NCBI RefSeq assembly: GCF_904846155.1
Contig: NZ_CAJGZP010000001.1
Location: forward strand, 1,302,001 to 1,366,000
DNA: 64,000 nt
Reading direction: 5' to 3'
Origin: Psychrobacter fulvigenes
Lineage (GTDB): Bacteria; Pseudomonadota; Gammaproteobacteria; Pseudomonadales; Moraxellaceae
Of the stretch, positions 1-7,965 are shown piece by piece. Position 1 is the first letter of the stretch, and every line of letters starts with the position of its first letter. The translations under genes were made by a program, and so were the position numbers. The notes beneath the pieces were generated by a model. It was given only the letters and a program-made list of their open reading frames with translations, did not search any database and was not told the DNA's origin.

Positions 1-236
1 CCGCAGCGACTCGCGAGCTGATGATTTATGCCAATGTCATTGGCAATGATTTGGGACCGAAGTTTACGCCCATCGGTAGCCTTGCGACCTTGTTATGGCT
101 ACATGTCTTAGCAGAGAAAGACTATAAAATCAGCTGGGGCCAGTATATGAAAATCGGGCTGATTATCACACCGCCAGTGTTATTAGCCACGCTGTTGGCC
201 TTGGTATTTTGGTTGCCCATGCTGCCAAATCAATAA
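1..236 (+). CDS. arsB: Arsenite efflux permease ArsB, C-terminal fragment
   Basis: This is the 3' end of a gene cut by the window edge. The frame is open from base 3 and ends at a TAA at 234-236. The visible 77 or so residues contain NVIGNDLGP followed by [15 protein letters not shown], the conserved end of ArsB-type arsenite/antimonite permeases, and then a last hydrophobic helix. ArsB is an inner-membrane carrier that exports As(III), alone or with an ArsA ATPase. Other ars genes, if present, lie to the left and cannot be seen. The family call is firm for so short a piece because the motif is distinctive. The inner ATG at base 21 is not the true start. Confidence 0.85.
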   Translation, partial: AATRELMIYANVIGNDLGPKFTPIGSLATLLWLHVLAEKDYKISWGQYMKIGLIITPPVLLATLLALVFWLPMLPNQ

Positions 237-239
237 AAG

Positions 240-267
240 CCAGTTTTATGTAGGATCAACTCTATAT
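240..267 (+). repeat. Short interspersed repeat, tail motif copy 1
   Basis: The motif CCAGTTTTA-TGTAGGATCAAC-TCTATAT lies just after the arsB stop. Close relatives occur at 24634-24660 and 57470-57495, always as CCAGTTTTA, then TAGGA, then AACT and TATA. In the other two places it follows a foldback element of about 80 bp; here only the tail is seen. The remaining bases to 550 hold no gene that I can support. Confidence 0.55.
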
Positions 268-550
268 TGGTTTTATAGTGTATGGATCATAGGAGAATTT
301 CTTTAAAGTCTTGGCTGTGTCATCCTCAAGGCATGCTGTCATCTAATAAACAACTGTTCTCCAAATCAGAACTTTGATTTGTGATTGCTGCTGTTTATTT
401 CGCTTGAGTTAACCAGTACACTGTTATTATGCTTTGGCGAAATATTACAGACATTTCAGATCTTTAAAGCGATAATGCCTAACAAATCCTAATTAAGAAT
501 ACGTCATTAAAAACAAATAATTGGAAATAAATACTAACAAGGAGCGCGAT

Positions 551-1534
551 ATGGGTTTATTAGTCGATGGCAAATGGCAGGATAAATGGTACGACACAGA
601 CGCGAGTGACGGCCGTTTCCAGCGTGAAGAATCTGGCTTTAGAAACTGGATCACCGCAGACGGCAGTGCTGGGCCATCAGGTATTGGCGGCTTTAAAGCC
701 GAGCCCAATCGTTATCACTTGTATGTGTCTTTGGCCTGTCCTTGGGCGCACCGTACCATGATTTATCGCAAGCTAAAAGGCTTGGAGGACATGATATCGG
801 TTTCGGTGGTGCATCCGTTTATGGGCGAAAACGGTTGGACGTTTGCAGAAGGCGAAGGGGTGGTCGCTGATCCAGTACTCAATGCAAATTATCTCTATGA
901 AGTCTATACAGCAGCCAAGTCCGACTATACAGGGCGCGTCACTGTACCGACGCTGTGGGACAAAAAAACCAATACCATCGTCAGTAATGAGTCGTCTGAA
1001 ATCATTCGTATGTTTGATTCGGCATTTGACGAGGTTGGTGCTTTACCAGGTGATTGTACACCGTCCGCGCTGTTAGCAGACATCGAGGCGATGAATGAGC
1101 TGATCTATCCTGCGATCAATAACGGTGTGTATCGTACTGGCTTTGCGACGACGCAAGCAGCCTACGAAGAAGCGGTCATAGAGATTTTCGATGCGCTGGA
1201 TATATTAGAGCAGCGTTTGGAGGCGCAGCGTTATTTGACAGGTGATACCATCACTGAGGCAGATTGGCGCTTATTTACAACATTAGTGCGTTTTGATGCG
1301 GTGTATGTGGGTCACTTTAAATGTAATATACGCCGTATCATCGATTATCCAAACCTTTGGGGCTATCTGCGCGACTTGTATCAGGTACCAGGTATCGCAG
1401 AGACGGTGGATATGGATCATATCAAGGAGCATTATTACGGCAGTCATGCAAACATTAATCCAACGCGTATCGTGCCTGTTGGGCCGTATTTGGACTTTAC
1501 CACGTCTCATGATCGTGAGCGTTTATCGGCTTAA
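551..1534 (+). CDS. Glutathionyl-hydroquinone reductase (omega/xi-class glutathione S-transferase)
   Basis: A 327-residue member of the YqjG/ECM4 family. These cytosolic enzymes reduce glutathionyl-hydroquinones and use a catalytic cysteine. The thioredoxin-fold half carries LACPWAHRT with the CPWA motif at about residues 63-66, followed by HPFMGENGWTF, and a helical GST C-terminal domain follows. The length matches the usual 310-330. I start it at 551 rather than 521 because AAGGAG lies at 540-545 directly upstream and family proteins start with MGLLVDGKW. The gene stands alone. The physiological substrate is not known from sequence. Confidence 0.88.
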   Translation: MGLLVDGKWQDKWYDTDASDGRFQREESGFRNWITADGSAGPSGIGGFKAEPNRYHLYVSLACPWAHRTMIYRKLKGLEDMISVSVVHPFMGENGWTFAEGEGVVADPVLNANYLYEVYTAAKSDYTGRVTVPTLWDKKTNTIVSNESSEIIRMFDSAFDEVGALPGDCTPSALLADIEAMNELIYPAINNGVYRTGFATTQAAYEEAVIEIFDALDILEQRLEAQRYLTGDTITEADWRLFTTLVRFDAVYVGHFKCNIRRIIDYPNLWGYLRDLYQVPGIAETVDMDHIKEHYYGSHANINPTRIVPVGPYLDFTTSHDRERLSA

Positions 1535-1596
1535 GGGTTTATAAGTCGTGAACCAGAAGAGCAGGTGGTAAGCTCATGACCTCTGCAACCATATCC

Positions 1597-1706
1597 TTAT
1601 ACCAAACCCAAAAAGTACGATTAACTTTGTCAAACTTGCTAAGTCTACTAGGAGTAGTACTTGCACAAGTTTTCCGCGTTACTCTAATTTTTGGGAATGG
1701 TATTAG
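1597..1706. repeat. Foldback (MITE-like) interspersed element
   Basis: About 110 bp with imperfect terminal inverted repeats: ATACCAAACCCAAAAAGTA at the left (from 1599) against ATTTTTGGG-AA-TGGTAT at the right (1687-1704). The halves keep pairing inward, with AAACTTGCTAAGTCTACTA against TAGTACTTGCACAAGTTT, so the whole piece could fold into one long hairpin. It contains no credible gene. It sits between two unrelated genes, as expected for a non-autonomous mobile element. Only one copy is in the window, so the repeat status is inferred from the structure. Confidence 0.5.
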
Positions 1707-1738
1707 ATATGGACTCATTAAGAAGTTTCCAATAAATA

Positions 1739-1771
1739 AAAACAAACCTATCGTTGCGATAGGTTTGTTTT
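1739..1771. terminator. Bidirectional intrinsic terminator
   Basis: A perfect 14-bp stem (AAACAAACCTATCG paired with CGATAGGTTTGTTT) has a 3-nt loop and ends in T-rich sequence on both strands. It lies between the GST gene (+) and the 2-hydroxyacid dehydrogenase gene (-), which converge here, so it can serve both. Confidence 0.8.
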
Positions 1772-1807
1772 ATGTTGGTTTAAAGAACTGTTCTAAAGCA
1801 CAATTTT

Positions 1808-2761
1808 CTAAAGAACTATGTTTTCTTGTTCGCCTTTTTGCCATTTAACAATGTTTTCAAAGGTAATTTCGGCTCTTCTTACCATCGCTTCTTCTGTTGC
1901 AAAGCCGATATGCGGCAGTAGAACGACATTCGGAGCCTCTAGGATCGGGTAATCTGCGGGAACGGGTGGCTCCATATCGACTCTATCTAAACCAGCGCCC
2001 GCGATTTCTCCCTTGCGCAGTGCCTCTGCCAATGCCTCATTATCAACAATCGGACCCACAGCTGTGTTGATTAAGAATGAGCTGGTTTTCATCAATGCCA
2101 GCTTGTCTTTATCAATTAAGTGTTTGGTTTCATCGGTGAGAGGCGTATGCAGGGTCACAATATCACTCGTCTTTAAGACTTCATCTAACGACTTATACTC
2201 TACGCCTTTACTTATCAACTCTGGCTTTTCACTTCTGTTATATGCGATGACCTGACAGCCGAACGCTAAGCCTAGTTTAGCGACTGCCCCGCCTATGTCT
2301 CCCGTACCTAAGACGCCCAAAGTTTTACCTTTTAAATCAAGCTGTCTGTAGCCATCCTTGGTACCGCCGTCTCTGACGACCGCCTCTAAAGGTACGATAT
2401 TACGTAACAGTGAAATGATCAGCCCAAACGTAATTTCTGCTACAGAGTTGGTGCTATAACCCGCAGCATTGGAGACTTTAATCCCTTTCTCTTTGCACTT
2501 TTCTAAATCGATATGATTGAAGCCCGTGAAGGCGACGGAAATATATTTTAAATTTTCTGCAGTATCGATGACTTCACCGCTCAGTGGTGTATTAGCGAGG
2601 ACTATAACCTCTGCATCTTTGATCCGTGTTTTGAGCGTCTCATCGTCTAATTTTCCATCGTCATATACCAATAACTCATGGCCATTATCCGTCAAAGGTT
2701 TTGATAATGTATTTAATACTTCATCACTAATTCCTAGCGACTCTAAGATTACAATTTGCAT
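1808..2761 (-). CDS. D-isomer-specific 2-hydroxyacid dehydrogenase family protein with an altered active site
   Basis: A 317-residue NAD(P)-dependent dehydrogenase of the D-2-hydroxyacid (phosphoglycerate/hydroxypyruvate-type) family. The Rossmann motif GTGDIGG is at residues 152-158, preceded by the catalytic-domain half, and the active-site His is in LLPHIGFAT near residue 286. The usual active-site Arg of the NTARG motif is replaced: the sequence reads NTAVGPIVDNEAL. The Glu of the triad probably remains, in DRVDMEPP. The start at 2761 has GAGGGA upstream. The substrate cannot be assigned. The Arg-to-Val change could mean a different substrate or loss of activity. Confidence 0.8.
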   Translation of the reverse strand: MQIVILESLGISDEVLNTLSKPLTDNGHELLVYDDGKLDDETLKTRIKDAEVIVLANTPLSGEVIDTAENLKYISVAFTGFNHIDLEKCKEKGIKVSNAAGYSTNSVAEITFGLIISLLRNIVPLEAVVRDGGTKDGYRQLDLKGKTLGVLGTGDIGGAVAKLGLAFGCQVIAYNRSEKPELISKGVEYKSLDEVLKTSDIVTLHTPLTDETKHLIDKDKLALMKTSSFLINTAVGPIVDNEALAEALRKGEIAGAGLDRVDMEPPVPADYPILEAPNVVLLPHIGFATEEAMVRRAEITFENIVKWQKGEQENIVL

Positions 2762-2872
2762 TTTTTTATTTTCCCTCTATTTTATAGCAACATTTAACAA
2801 TACGGTTAAATTATTAACTAAGTGTATCATTATTCAGGGTTTTTTTGAAATGTCTTCATGTGGACAATAAAA

Positions 2873-3961
2873 CTACTTTATAAAGCGAATCTGCAAATTC
2901 AAATTAAAATATAAATCCTCACCTTCTTGATAAATACTGCCAAAAGCATATCTTGTCGTGCTTGCTGTTTCTAGTTTGGTATTAGCAAACAAATAGTCCT
3001 CAAAGTCATTCCTATTATAAAGGTGATAGCAAAGTACCTCGCCATCATCTTTAACCACTAAGTACCCGCCAGTAGCATCATATTTTCCAGTCCAAACCTT
3101 GGCAGGTGTTAGGCCTAATGCCATATCGGTAAGCATCTTTTTTACCTTGTAGGTGTAAAAACGGTGTTCATTTGAATTATCAAAGCCGATAGGGTTTGAG
3201 TTTTCTATCAGTTGAACCAAGTCAGCTACAGTAGATGAGTCTTTAGTATAAAAACTAAGAAGCATCTCACTGATTATTTGGGGCAAAAGGCTATCAATTA
3301 ATATGAGGTTATTTGAAAAGGTGCTATTTAAGATTTTATCAAACGTCAGAATACCACCCAGTATTTTTATTTTTGCGACCCTGTCTATAATTTTTTTGCG
3401 ACCCTCAATGGCGTTTATTTCAGCTAATTGAGTGCTTGTTAACCCATTAACTTTATAGCGAAAGTTTGTTGTTTTCCCTGCGTTTAATAAAGTCGAGGGG
3501 CTGCCAAGCTGCGATTTGATACTAAAGCCAAGGACAGGTTGTTGATTGGTTTTTTCATCGTGAATCACGATGGTGATATCGGTTTTTTGGGTGGATGATG
3601 CTTTTAAAGATTTACAGTGGATTTGCTCCATAAAAGCTTCTATTTCTGGAATAGCAAAAGTAGTGTTTTTAAGTTTTTTATTATTTAGAACTTGCTTAAG
3701 AGTTATCTGTGCTTTTCGCGTAAATTCTTCGGCAGGTAATCTCAATAGCTCTTTTCCATTTGAGGATATGAATACTATGTTTTGATTGATTTGGTATTCA
3801 AAATTTCCGCTTGCTTCTGTTCTTAAGACTTTGATTACTGGGTAAACAATATCTTCTAGCTTTTCTAGCGACTCGTTACCTGCATAAAGTTTTTCTTCAC
3901 CTAACACTTTGAGGAGGGTATAAATCTCGCTCCATTCACCGATATTGCCTTTTATCGTCAT
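2873..3961 (-). CDS. Type II restriction endonuclease, HpaII family (predicted CCGG)
   Basis: A 362-residue protein resembling HpaII (about 358 residues). The N-terminus GNIGEWSEIYTLLKVLG, then LYAGNESLEKLEDIVYPVIKVLR, is the family signature. HpaII cuts unmethylated CCGG. The start codon overlaps the stop of the methyltransferase gene by 4 bp (ATGA at 3958-3961), so the two are translationally coupled, with the methyltransferase first. The region is more AT-rich than its neighbours, which suits horizontal acquisition. No truncation is seen. The specificity is inferred from the family and from the very HpaII-like partner. Confidence 0.85.
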   Translation of the reverse strand: MTIKGNIGEWSEIYTLLKVLGEEKLYAGNESLEKLEDIVYPVIKVLRTEASGNFEYQINQNIVFISSNGKELLRLPAEEFTRKAQITLKQVLNNKKLKNTTFAIPEIEAFMEQIHCKSLKASSTQKTDITIVIHDEKTNQQPVLGFSIKSQLGSPSTLLNAGKTTNFRYKVNGLTSTQLAEINAIEGRKKIIDRVAKIKILGGILTFDKILNSTFSNNLILIDSLLPQIISEMLLSFYTKDSSTVADLVQLIENSNPIGFDNSNEHRFYTYKVKKMLTDMALGLTPAKVWTGKYDATGGYLVVKDDGEVLCYHLYNRNDFEDYLFANTKLETASTTRYAFGSIYQEGEDLYFNLNLQIRFIK

Positions 3962-5223
3962 TGTATTTCCAAAGTATTAAGTATTTGTTTAGCGGTTGCT
4001 TGAATAGCCGGAACTGCTACCGAGTTACCAAACTGTTTATACGCCTGAGCATCTGAAACCACAAGTTTATAACTGTCTGGAAAGCCTTGAAGTCTTGCCC
4101 ATTCTCTCGGTGTCATTTTACGGACACCCTCACGGTTTACTTCACCTTTGATATTAGTGACGGGTGTGAAGTTGGTTAATCTATTGTCTAATACTAAATT
4201 ACGTTCTCGTCCCATGCCACCACAAACGACTGCATTGGCAATACCATCATTTTTCAAAATTTCATAACCAAAACCATTGCCTTTATCGGCATGTCGTTTT
4301 TTATGTTCTACTAATGTAGATAGATATTGTTTGGATAGATAGTATTTAACAGACACTTCTTTTTCTTCAATAATATCGCTAACACAAGTATCCAAAGACA
4401 GTGGCTCAGGGTACTGGAATGAATTTATATTTAAGTCTTTTCTAAAACCCACTATAAATATGCGCTCTCGGTTCTGAGGTACTCCAAAGTCTTTTGCATT
4501 CATTATCTTTGGTTCTGGCACATAGTATCCAAGATCTTCTCTTAGCACATTTAATATGGTTGCTAAGGTTCTCCCTTTATCATGGTTGGTCAAACCTTTA
4601 ACGTTTTCTAAGAAAAAAGCTTTAGGTTTGTGTTTGGCAATAATTTCAGCGACGTCAAAAAAAAGAGTCCCTCTAGTGTCCTCAAACCCACCTCTTTTGC
4701 CAGCGATAGAAAACGCCTGACAAGGAAAACCTGCACATAAAATATCAAATGACTTAGGGATGGCAGCCTTAGTTTCAGGAAGGGTAATATCACCAAAGGG
4801 TAATTTTCCAAAATTGGCTTTATAGGTTTGCTTTGAATAAGTATCCCACTCACTCGAAAAAACACAACTGCCGCCAAGGTTCTGTAGTGCCAATCTAAAA
4901 CCACCAATACCAGCAAATAAATCTATAAAAGTAAATTTCGGGTTGTCAGGTGCTAGGAATGGGTAGTCTATGTTTACATTGTTCTCAAGTGAGTTCATAA
5001 CATCTTCAACCAAATCCTCAGATATGGTCTCATTAGGAAACTTCCATGATAATGCGGCTTCTAAAAAGTCAAATGCTTCAACTTTGAAGTGATCAGAGTA
5101 TAAGTTGTTTGTATTATTCAAAAAGTGCGTCAGTGCTGCAATCTTATTTTGCTGATGGATGAAGTCTTTTTTAAACTTCCTATTTTCAAGGATTTCTTGC
5201 AAGAAGTTATCTGTAATTTTCAT
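3958..5223 (-). CDS. DNA (cytosine-5) methyltransferase, M.HpaII type (predicted CCGG)
   Basis: A 421-residue C5 methyltransferase. Motif I FIDLFAGIGGF is at residues 99-109, the catalytic PC motif in GFPCQAF has Cys168, motif VI ENV is at 206-208, motif VIII QNRER at 250-254, and motifs IX/X end in FGNSVAVPAI near the C-terminus. The stretch from motif I onward is strikingly like M.HpaII, including GGMGRERN in the target-recognition part. The N-terminal extension of about 95 residues is longer than in M.HpaII as I recall it. It protects host DNA from the overlapping endonuclease. No controller gene is seen beside it. Confidence 0.92.
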   Translation of the reverse strand: MKITDNFLQEILENRKFKKDFIHQQNKIAALTHFLNNTNNLYSDHFKVEAFDFLEAALSWKFPNETISEDLVEDVMNSLENNVNIDYPFLAPDNPKFTFIDLFAGIGGFRLALQNLGGSCVFSSEWDTYSKQTYKANFGKLPFGDITLPETKAAIPKSFDILCAGFPCQAFSIAGKRGGFEDTRGTLFFDVAEIIAKHKPKAFFLENVKGLTNHDKGRTLATILNVLREDLGYYVPEPKIMNAKDFGVPQNRERIFIVGFRKDLNINSFQYPEPLSLDTCVSDIIEEKEVSVKYYLSKQYLSTLVEHKKRHADKGNGFGYEILKNDGIANAVVCGGMGRERNLVLDNRLTNFTPVTNIKGEVNREGVRKMTPREWARLQGFPDSYKLVVSDAQAYKQFGNSVAVPAIQATAKQILNTLEIQ

Positions 5224-5242
5224 GAATAGGTCTCATAGTTGA

Positions 5243-5442
5243 GTAGGCTGGATTTTTAACCCAGCATATCGTTAAATCTTTTCCTGAATACTGGTCTAAA
5301 GCCACTTAAAAGCTATTATATCGCAACTGGATGTGCAACTTTGTGCTATCTGGTCACTGCATTTTTTTAATCTATATAGGCTGGTTTTTAGCCAATCACT
5401 ATAATGTTTCAGGGTTTGTGCTGGGCTAAAGCCTCAGCCTAC
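5243..5442. repeat. REP-like inverted repeat units upstream of the restriction-modification genes
   Basis: Three related palindromic units lie in the 396-bp gap at 5224-5619. One at 5243-5265 reads GTAGGCTGG...ACCCAGC. A degenerate one at 5377-5394 reads TAGGCTGGTTTTTAGCCA. One in the opposite orientation at 5420-5442 reads GCTGGG...CAGCCTAC. The same unit occurs as an inverted pair at 18312-18382. The arrangement recalls REP/BIME elements. Nothing else in the gap looks like a gene. Confidence 0.6.
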
Positions 5443-5619
5443 TAGCTAATCGTTTATAGAATAGTCTTCTGCTAAAGTAACCTGTATATCTAAAAGCCAC
5501 CGAATAAGGGATAATAGCCGTTATAGATTCTACGACACTATAACAGTTAAAATAAACCGAAACTTATAGCCATAGATAGACATCCAATACCGCGAACTTA
5601 CATAACAAGGCAGTCCTGC

Positions 5620-6324
5620 ATGACCAATGATAATCCTTATAATTTTTTGCCCCTACAACCTACCGGCAGAAACGAAGAAGACAACGTAAATACCTATGCT
5701 CCTGAAGACATGATAAAGATATACGAGCAGCAGTTTCTCACGCAAGTACCTGAAGACCAGCTAACCGAGTTTTTACCTGCGCTAAAGAGATTTTATGATA
5801 TCGATAATAATACTTTAGACATCAGTGCGGTCATTTTTGACGCCATAGCCGACTCTACTATCATCTATAATCACAAAGTAAAAACAGGCGATTATCAAAT
5901 AGTAGGAAGCTTAGTCACAGAGCAGATGGAAGTAGAAGAAGACGAAGAAAGTGATGAAGGTCAAGAAAGCCTAGACAACCAAGCCTACACGATAGACTGT
6001 ATGCGTACCTTTTTTATCAATGATGTAGAGATACCTTATCACTTTAATTTATTCATCCAAGGCGACAGCTACTCCACCTTGACCGAAAAAAACACCGTAC
6101 TAGAAAAAATATACTGGCTGGTAAATGCGGGGTTTGAAGAGCATCTATTGGGTGATCCTAAAGAGTTAGCAAGCTTAGAGACTATCAACGAAGAGCTGGC
6201 CAGCTTAGGTATCAGGGAGATGGATCTGAACACCATCCATCAATTGGTCAATTATATTGAAGACAATCTGATCGATGATGAGATGGCAGAAGCGCTGAAT
6301 ACCCTAATAGATGACGCTGAATAG
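5620..6324 (+). CDS. Acidic hypothetical protein
   Basis: A 234-residue protein that I do not recognise. It is strongly acidic, with a cluster of Glu/Asp around residues 105-120 (EVEEDEESDEG), and has no signal peptide or membrane segment. The C-terminal third looks helical (EELASLGIREMDLNTIHQLV). AAGG lies about 10 bp before the start. It stands alone between the restriction-modification region and tRNA-Leu, so the context gives no function. The long open frame and sensible codon use support it being real. It could belong to the same acquired stretch. Confidence 0.65.
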   Translation: MTNDNPYNFLPLQPTGRNEEDNVNTYAPEDMIKIYEQQFLTQVPEDQLTEFLPALKRFYDIDNNTLDISAVIFDAIADSTIIYNHKVKTGDYQIVGSLVTEQMEVEEDEESDEGQESLDNQAYTIDCMRTFFINDVEIPYHFNLFIQGDSYSTLTEKNTVLEKIYWLVNAGFEEHLLGDPKELASLETINEELASLGIREMDLNTIHQLVNYIEDNLIDDEMAEALNTLIDDAE

Positions 6325-6406
6325 GGTTGGCTGTAGTCGTAGGGTGATATTTGCGCCCTTGTCTCTTGATCAGATGCAAATGACAGCCATTTTAAAACAA
6401 TCACGC

Positions 6407-6441
6407 AAAAAAACACCGCTAACAATAAATCGTTAGCGGCG
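6407..6441 (-). terminator. Intrinsic terminator of tRNA-Leu
   Basis: On the minus strand GCCGCTAAC pairs with GTTAGCGGTG across an 8-nt loop and is followed by seven T residues. It lies 10 bp beyond the CCA end of the tRNA gene. Confidence 0.85.
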
Positions 6442-6450
6442 TTTTCGTAT

Positions 6451-6537
6451 TGGTACCAGTGGTCGGACTCGAACCGACACGCTTTTAAAGGCAACGGATT
6501 TTGAATCCGTCATGTCTACCAATTCCATCACACTGGC
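6451..6537 (-). tRNA. tRNA-Leu (anticodon CAA)
   Basis: An 87-nt tRNA with encoded CCA. The anticodon stem ACGGA/TCCGT closes the loop TTCAAAA, giving anticodon CAA for UUG codons. The long variable arm is typical of tRNA-Leu, and the T arm is GTCGG-TTCGAGT-CCGAC. The acceptor stem GCCAGTG pairs with CACTGGT, leaving a G1-U72 wobble at the end. It is a single-gene transcript with its own promoter (6608-6635) and terminator (6407-6441). Confidence 0.95.
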
Positions 6538-6607
6538 ATGTAAGGTGATAAGCTTATACTGCTAAACATTATCGAATTGGGCTACAGGATTAACTGTATA
6601 GGCGCGT

Positions 6608-6635
6608 ATTATAGCAGGCTATAATAAGCCGTCAA
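6608..6635 (-). promoter_or_regulatory. Strong sigma-70 promoter of tRNA-Leu
   Basis: On the minus strand TTGACG (6630-6635) and a perfect TATAAT (6608-6613) are separated by 16 bp. A GC-rich discriminator (ACGCGCC) follows, as is common for stringently controlled stable-RNA promoters. Transcription would start near 6600, about 60 nt before the mature tRNA. Confidence 0.85.
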
Positions 6636-6657
6636 GAATTATTTATCGAATTATCGC

Positions 6658-7431
6658 TTAACCGACAAAGGCACGCTCAACCACATAGTCCGCTTGCACG
6701 CCCATACGTGGTGAAACCGTGAGACCAAAGTCATCTAAAATCTTCGATAGATCAGCATTAAAAGGCATACTACCGCAAATCATAACGCGATCATCCTCTT
6801 TATTTATCGGCGGTAGACCGATGTCTTCAAAGAGCTTGCCTGATGTCATAAGATCGGTCGCACGTCCCGTGTTTCTAAAGTCTTCACGGGTGACGGTAGG
6901 ATAGTAGATGAACTTTTCACGGTACCATTCACCAAAGATCTCATCATTGGGCAGCTCGTTTTCGAACATCTCACGGTACGCCAAATCCTCTACATGACGC
7001 ACGCCATGCACCAAGATGATTTTCTCAAAGCGCTCATAAACCTCTGGATCACGTGACAATGACAAAAATGGTGCCAGGCCTGTACCTGTGGCAAGCATAT
7101 ATAAGTGTTTGCCAGGCAACAAATCGTCCAATACCAGCGTGCCTGTGGGTTTTTTACTGACCAATAGCTCGTCACCAACTTTGATATGTTGCAGACGTGA
7201 CGTTAAAGGGCCGTCTTGCACCTTGATCGAAAAGAACTCTAAATGCTCTTCATAATTCGGACTGGCAAGTGAGTAAGCACGCAGCAGCGGCCTGCCATCG
7301 ACGACGAGACCTATCATCGCAAACTCGCCATTGCGAAAGCGCAAGCCGTCATCGCGCGTGGTTTTGATGCTAAATAGGGAGTCGTTCCAGTGATGAACCT
7401 CTGTGACCGTTTCGGTGCGAAGTTTTGACAT
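6658..7431 (-). CDS. fpr: Ferredoxin--NADP(+) reductase
   Basis: A 257-residue flavoprotein with the length and order of bacterial Fpr. The FAD-binding motif RAYSLAS lies near residue 55, followed by the phosphate-binding GPLTSRLQ, then the NADP-domain motif LATGTGLAPFLS near residue 115 and MICGSMPF near residue 220. It ends in FVG, close to the C-terminus of the long-type bacterial Fpr enzymes. It passes electrons between NADPH and ferredoxin or flavodoxin in the cytosol. GAGGA precedes the start. It is a single gene. The 534-bp gap upstream holds no supported gene. Confidence 0.93.
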   Translation of the reverse strand: MSKLRTETVTEVHHWNDSLFSIKTTRDDGLRFRNGEFAMIGLVVDGRPLLRAYSLASPNYEEHLEFFSIKVQDGPLTSRLQHIKVGDELLVSKKPTGTLVLDDLLPGKHLYMLATGTGLAPFLSLSRDPEVYERFEKIILVHGVRHVEDLAYREMFENELPNDEIFGEWYREKFIYYPTVTREDFRNTGRATDLMTSGKLFEDIGLPPINKEDDRVMICGSMPFNADLSKILDDFGLTVSPRMGVQADYVVERAFVG

Positions 7432-7965
7432 AAAGTCCTCGTTTATAAGTTGCTGTCTGCGTCGATAGGTTTAAACTTATTTAATTAGGTACTAAATAAA
7501 AAATTTCAATGGTAAAAACAATGCGTTAAATGTTATCAAGCTACGGAAGTTATTTTAGTTATAGAAAATGCTTATTTTTCGAAAACGCATCCAAAATCTC
7601 AATAATACGGCGTACGTGTCCATTAGGCTATGGGGCACTATTCTAACATCTTATGGTGCATTATAAATAAGAAGAGGTGCCTATAGCGTATAGAGGATGC
7701 TTATGGCGCTTAGTTAGAGTACGGTAAGGTACGAAATTAAAAGGCTTTTCTCAAATTTCCCGCTCATAATAGCAAACTTTAAAATAAAAGTCCGTCTGGC
7801 AGCGACTGTGTGGCATGATAAAATGGAATATCGTTAGCGAGTAATTTTGTATCATGGGATATATCTGTTTTACCCAAGGTAGATTGTCACTATTGCAGAG
7901 ATTTTTAGACATTTTTTTGGAGAAGGTTTTGGAGGGGTATTTGGAAGTTTTTTTGGAGGGATTGT
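7432..7965. other. Intergenic region without a recognised gene
   Basis: AT-rich spacer between divergent fpr and trmO. The only structure seen is at 7910-7960, where T-runs followed by GGAG are repeated about four times on the plus strand and end in the ribosome-binding site of trmO. A 77-codon minus-strand frame here runs into trmO and is made of a lysine/serine-rich translation of that repeat, so I do not call it. Confidence 0.5.

Noticed and set aside
1576..1848. 90-codon plus-strand frame between the GST and dehydrogenase genes
   Set aside because: It runs through the foldback element, the terminator and the 3' end of the opposite gene; better explained as a chance frame.
6451..6537. tRNA-Leu as the attachment site of an integrated island carrying the restriction-modification genes
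   Set aside because: No integrase gene and no second copy of the tRNA 3' end were found in the flanking sequence.
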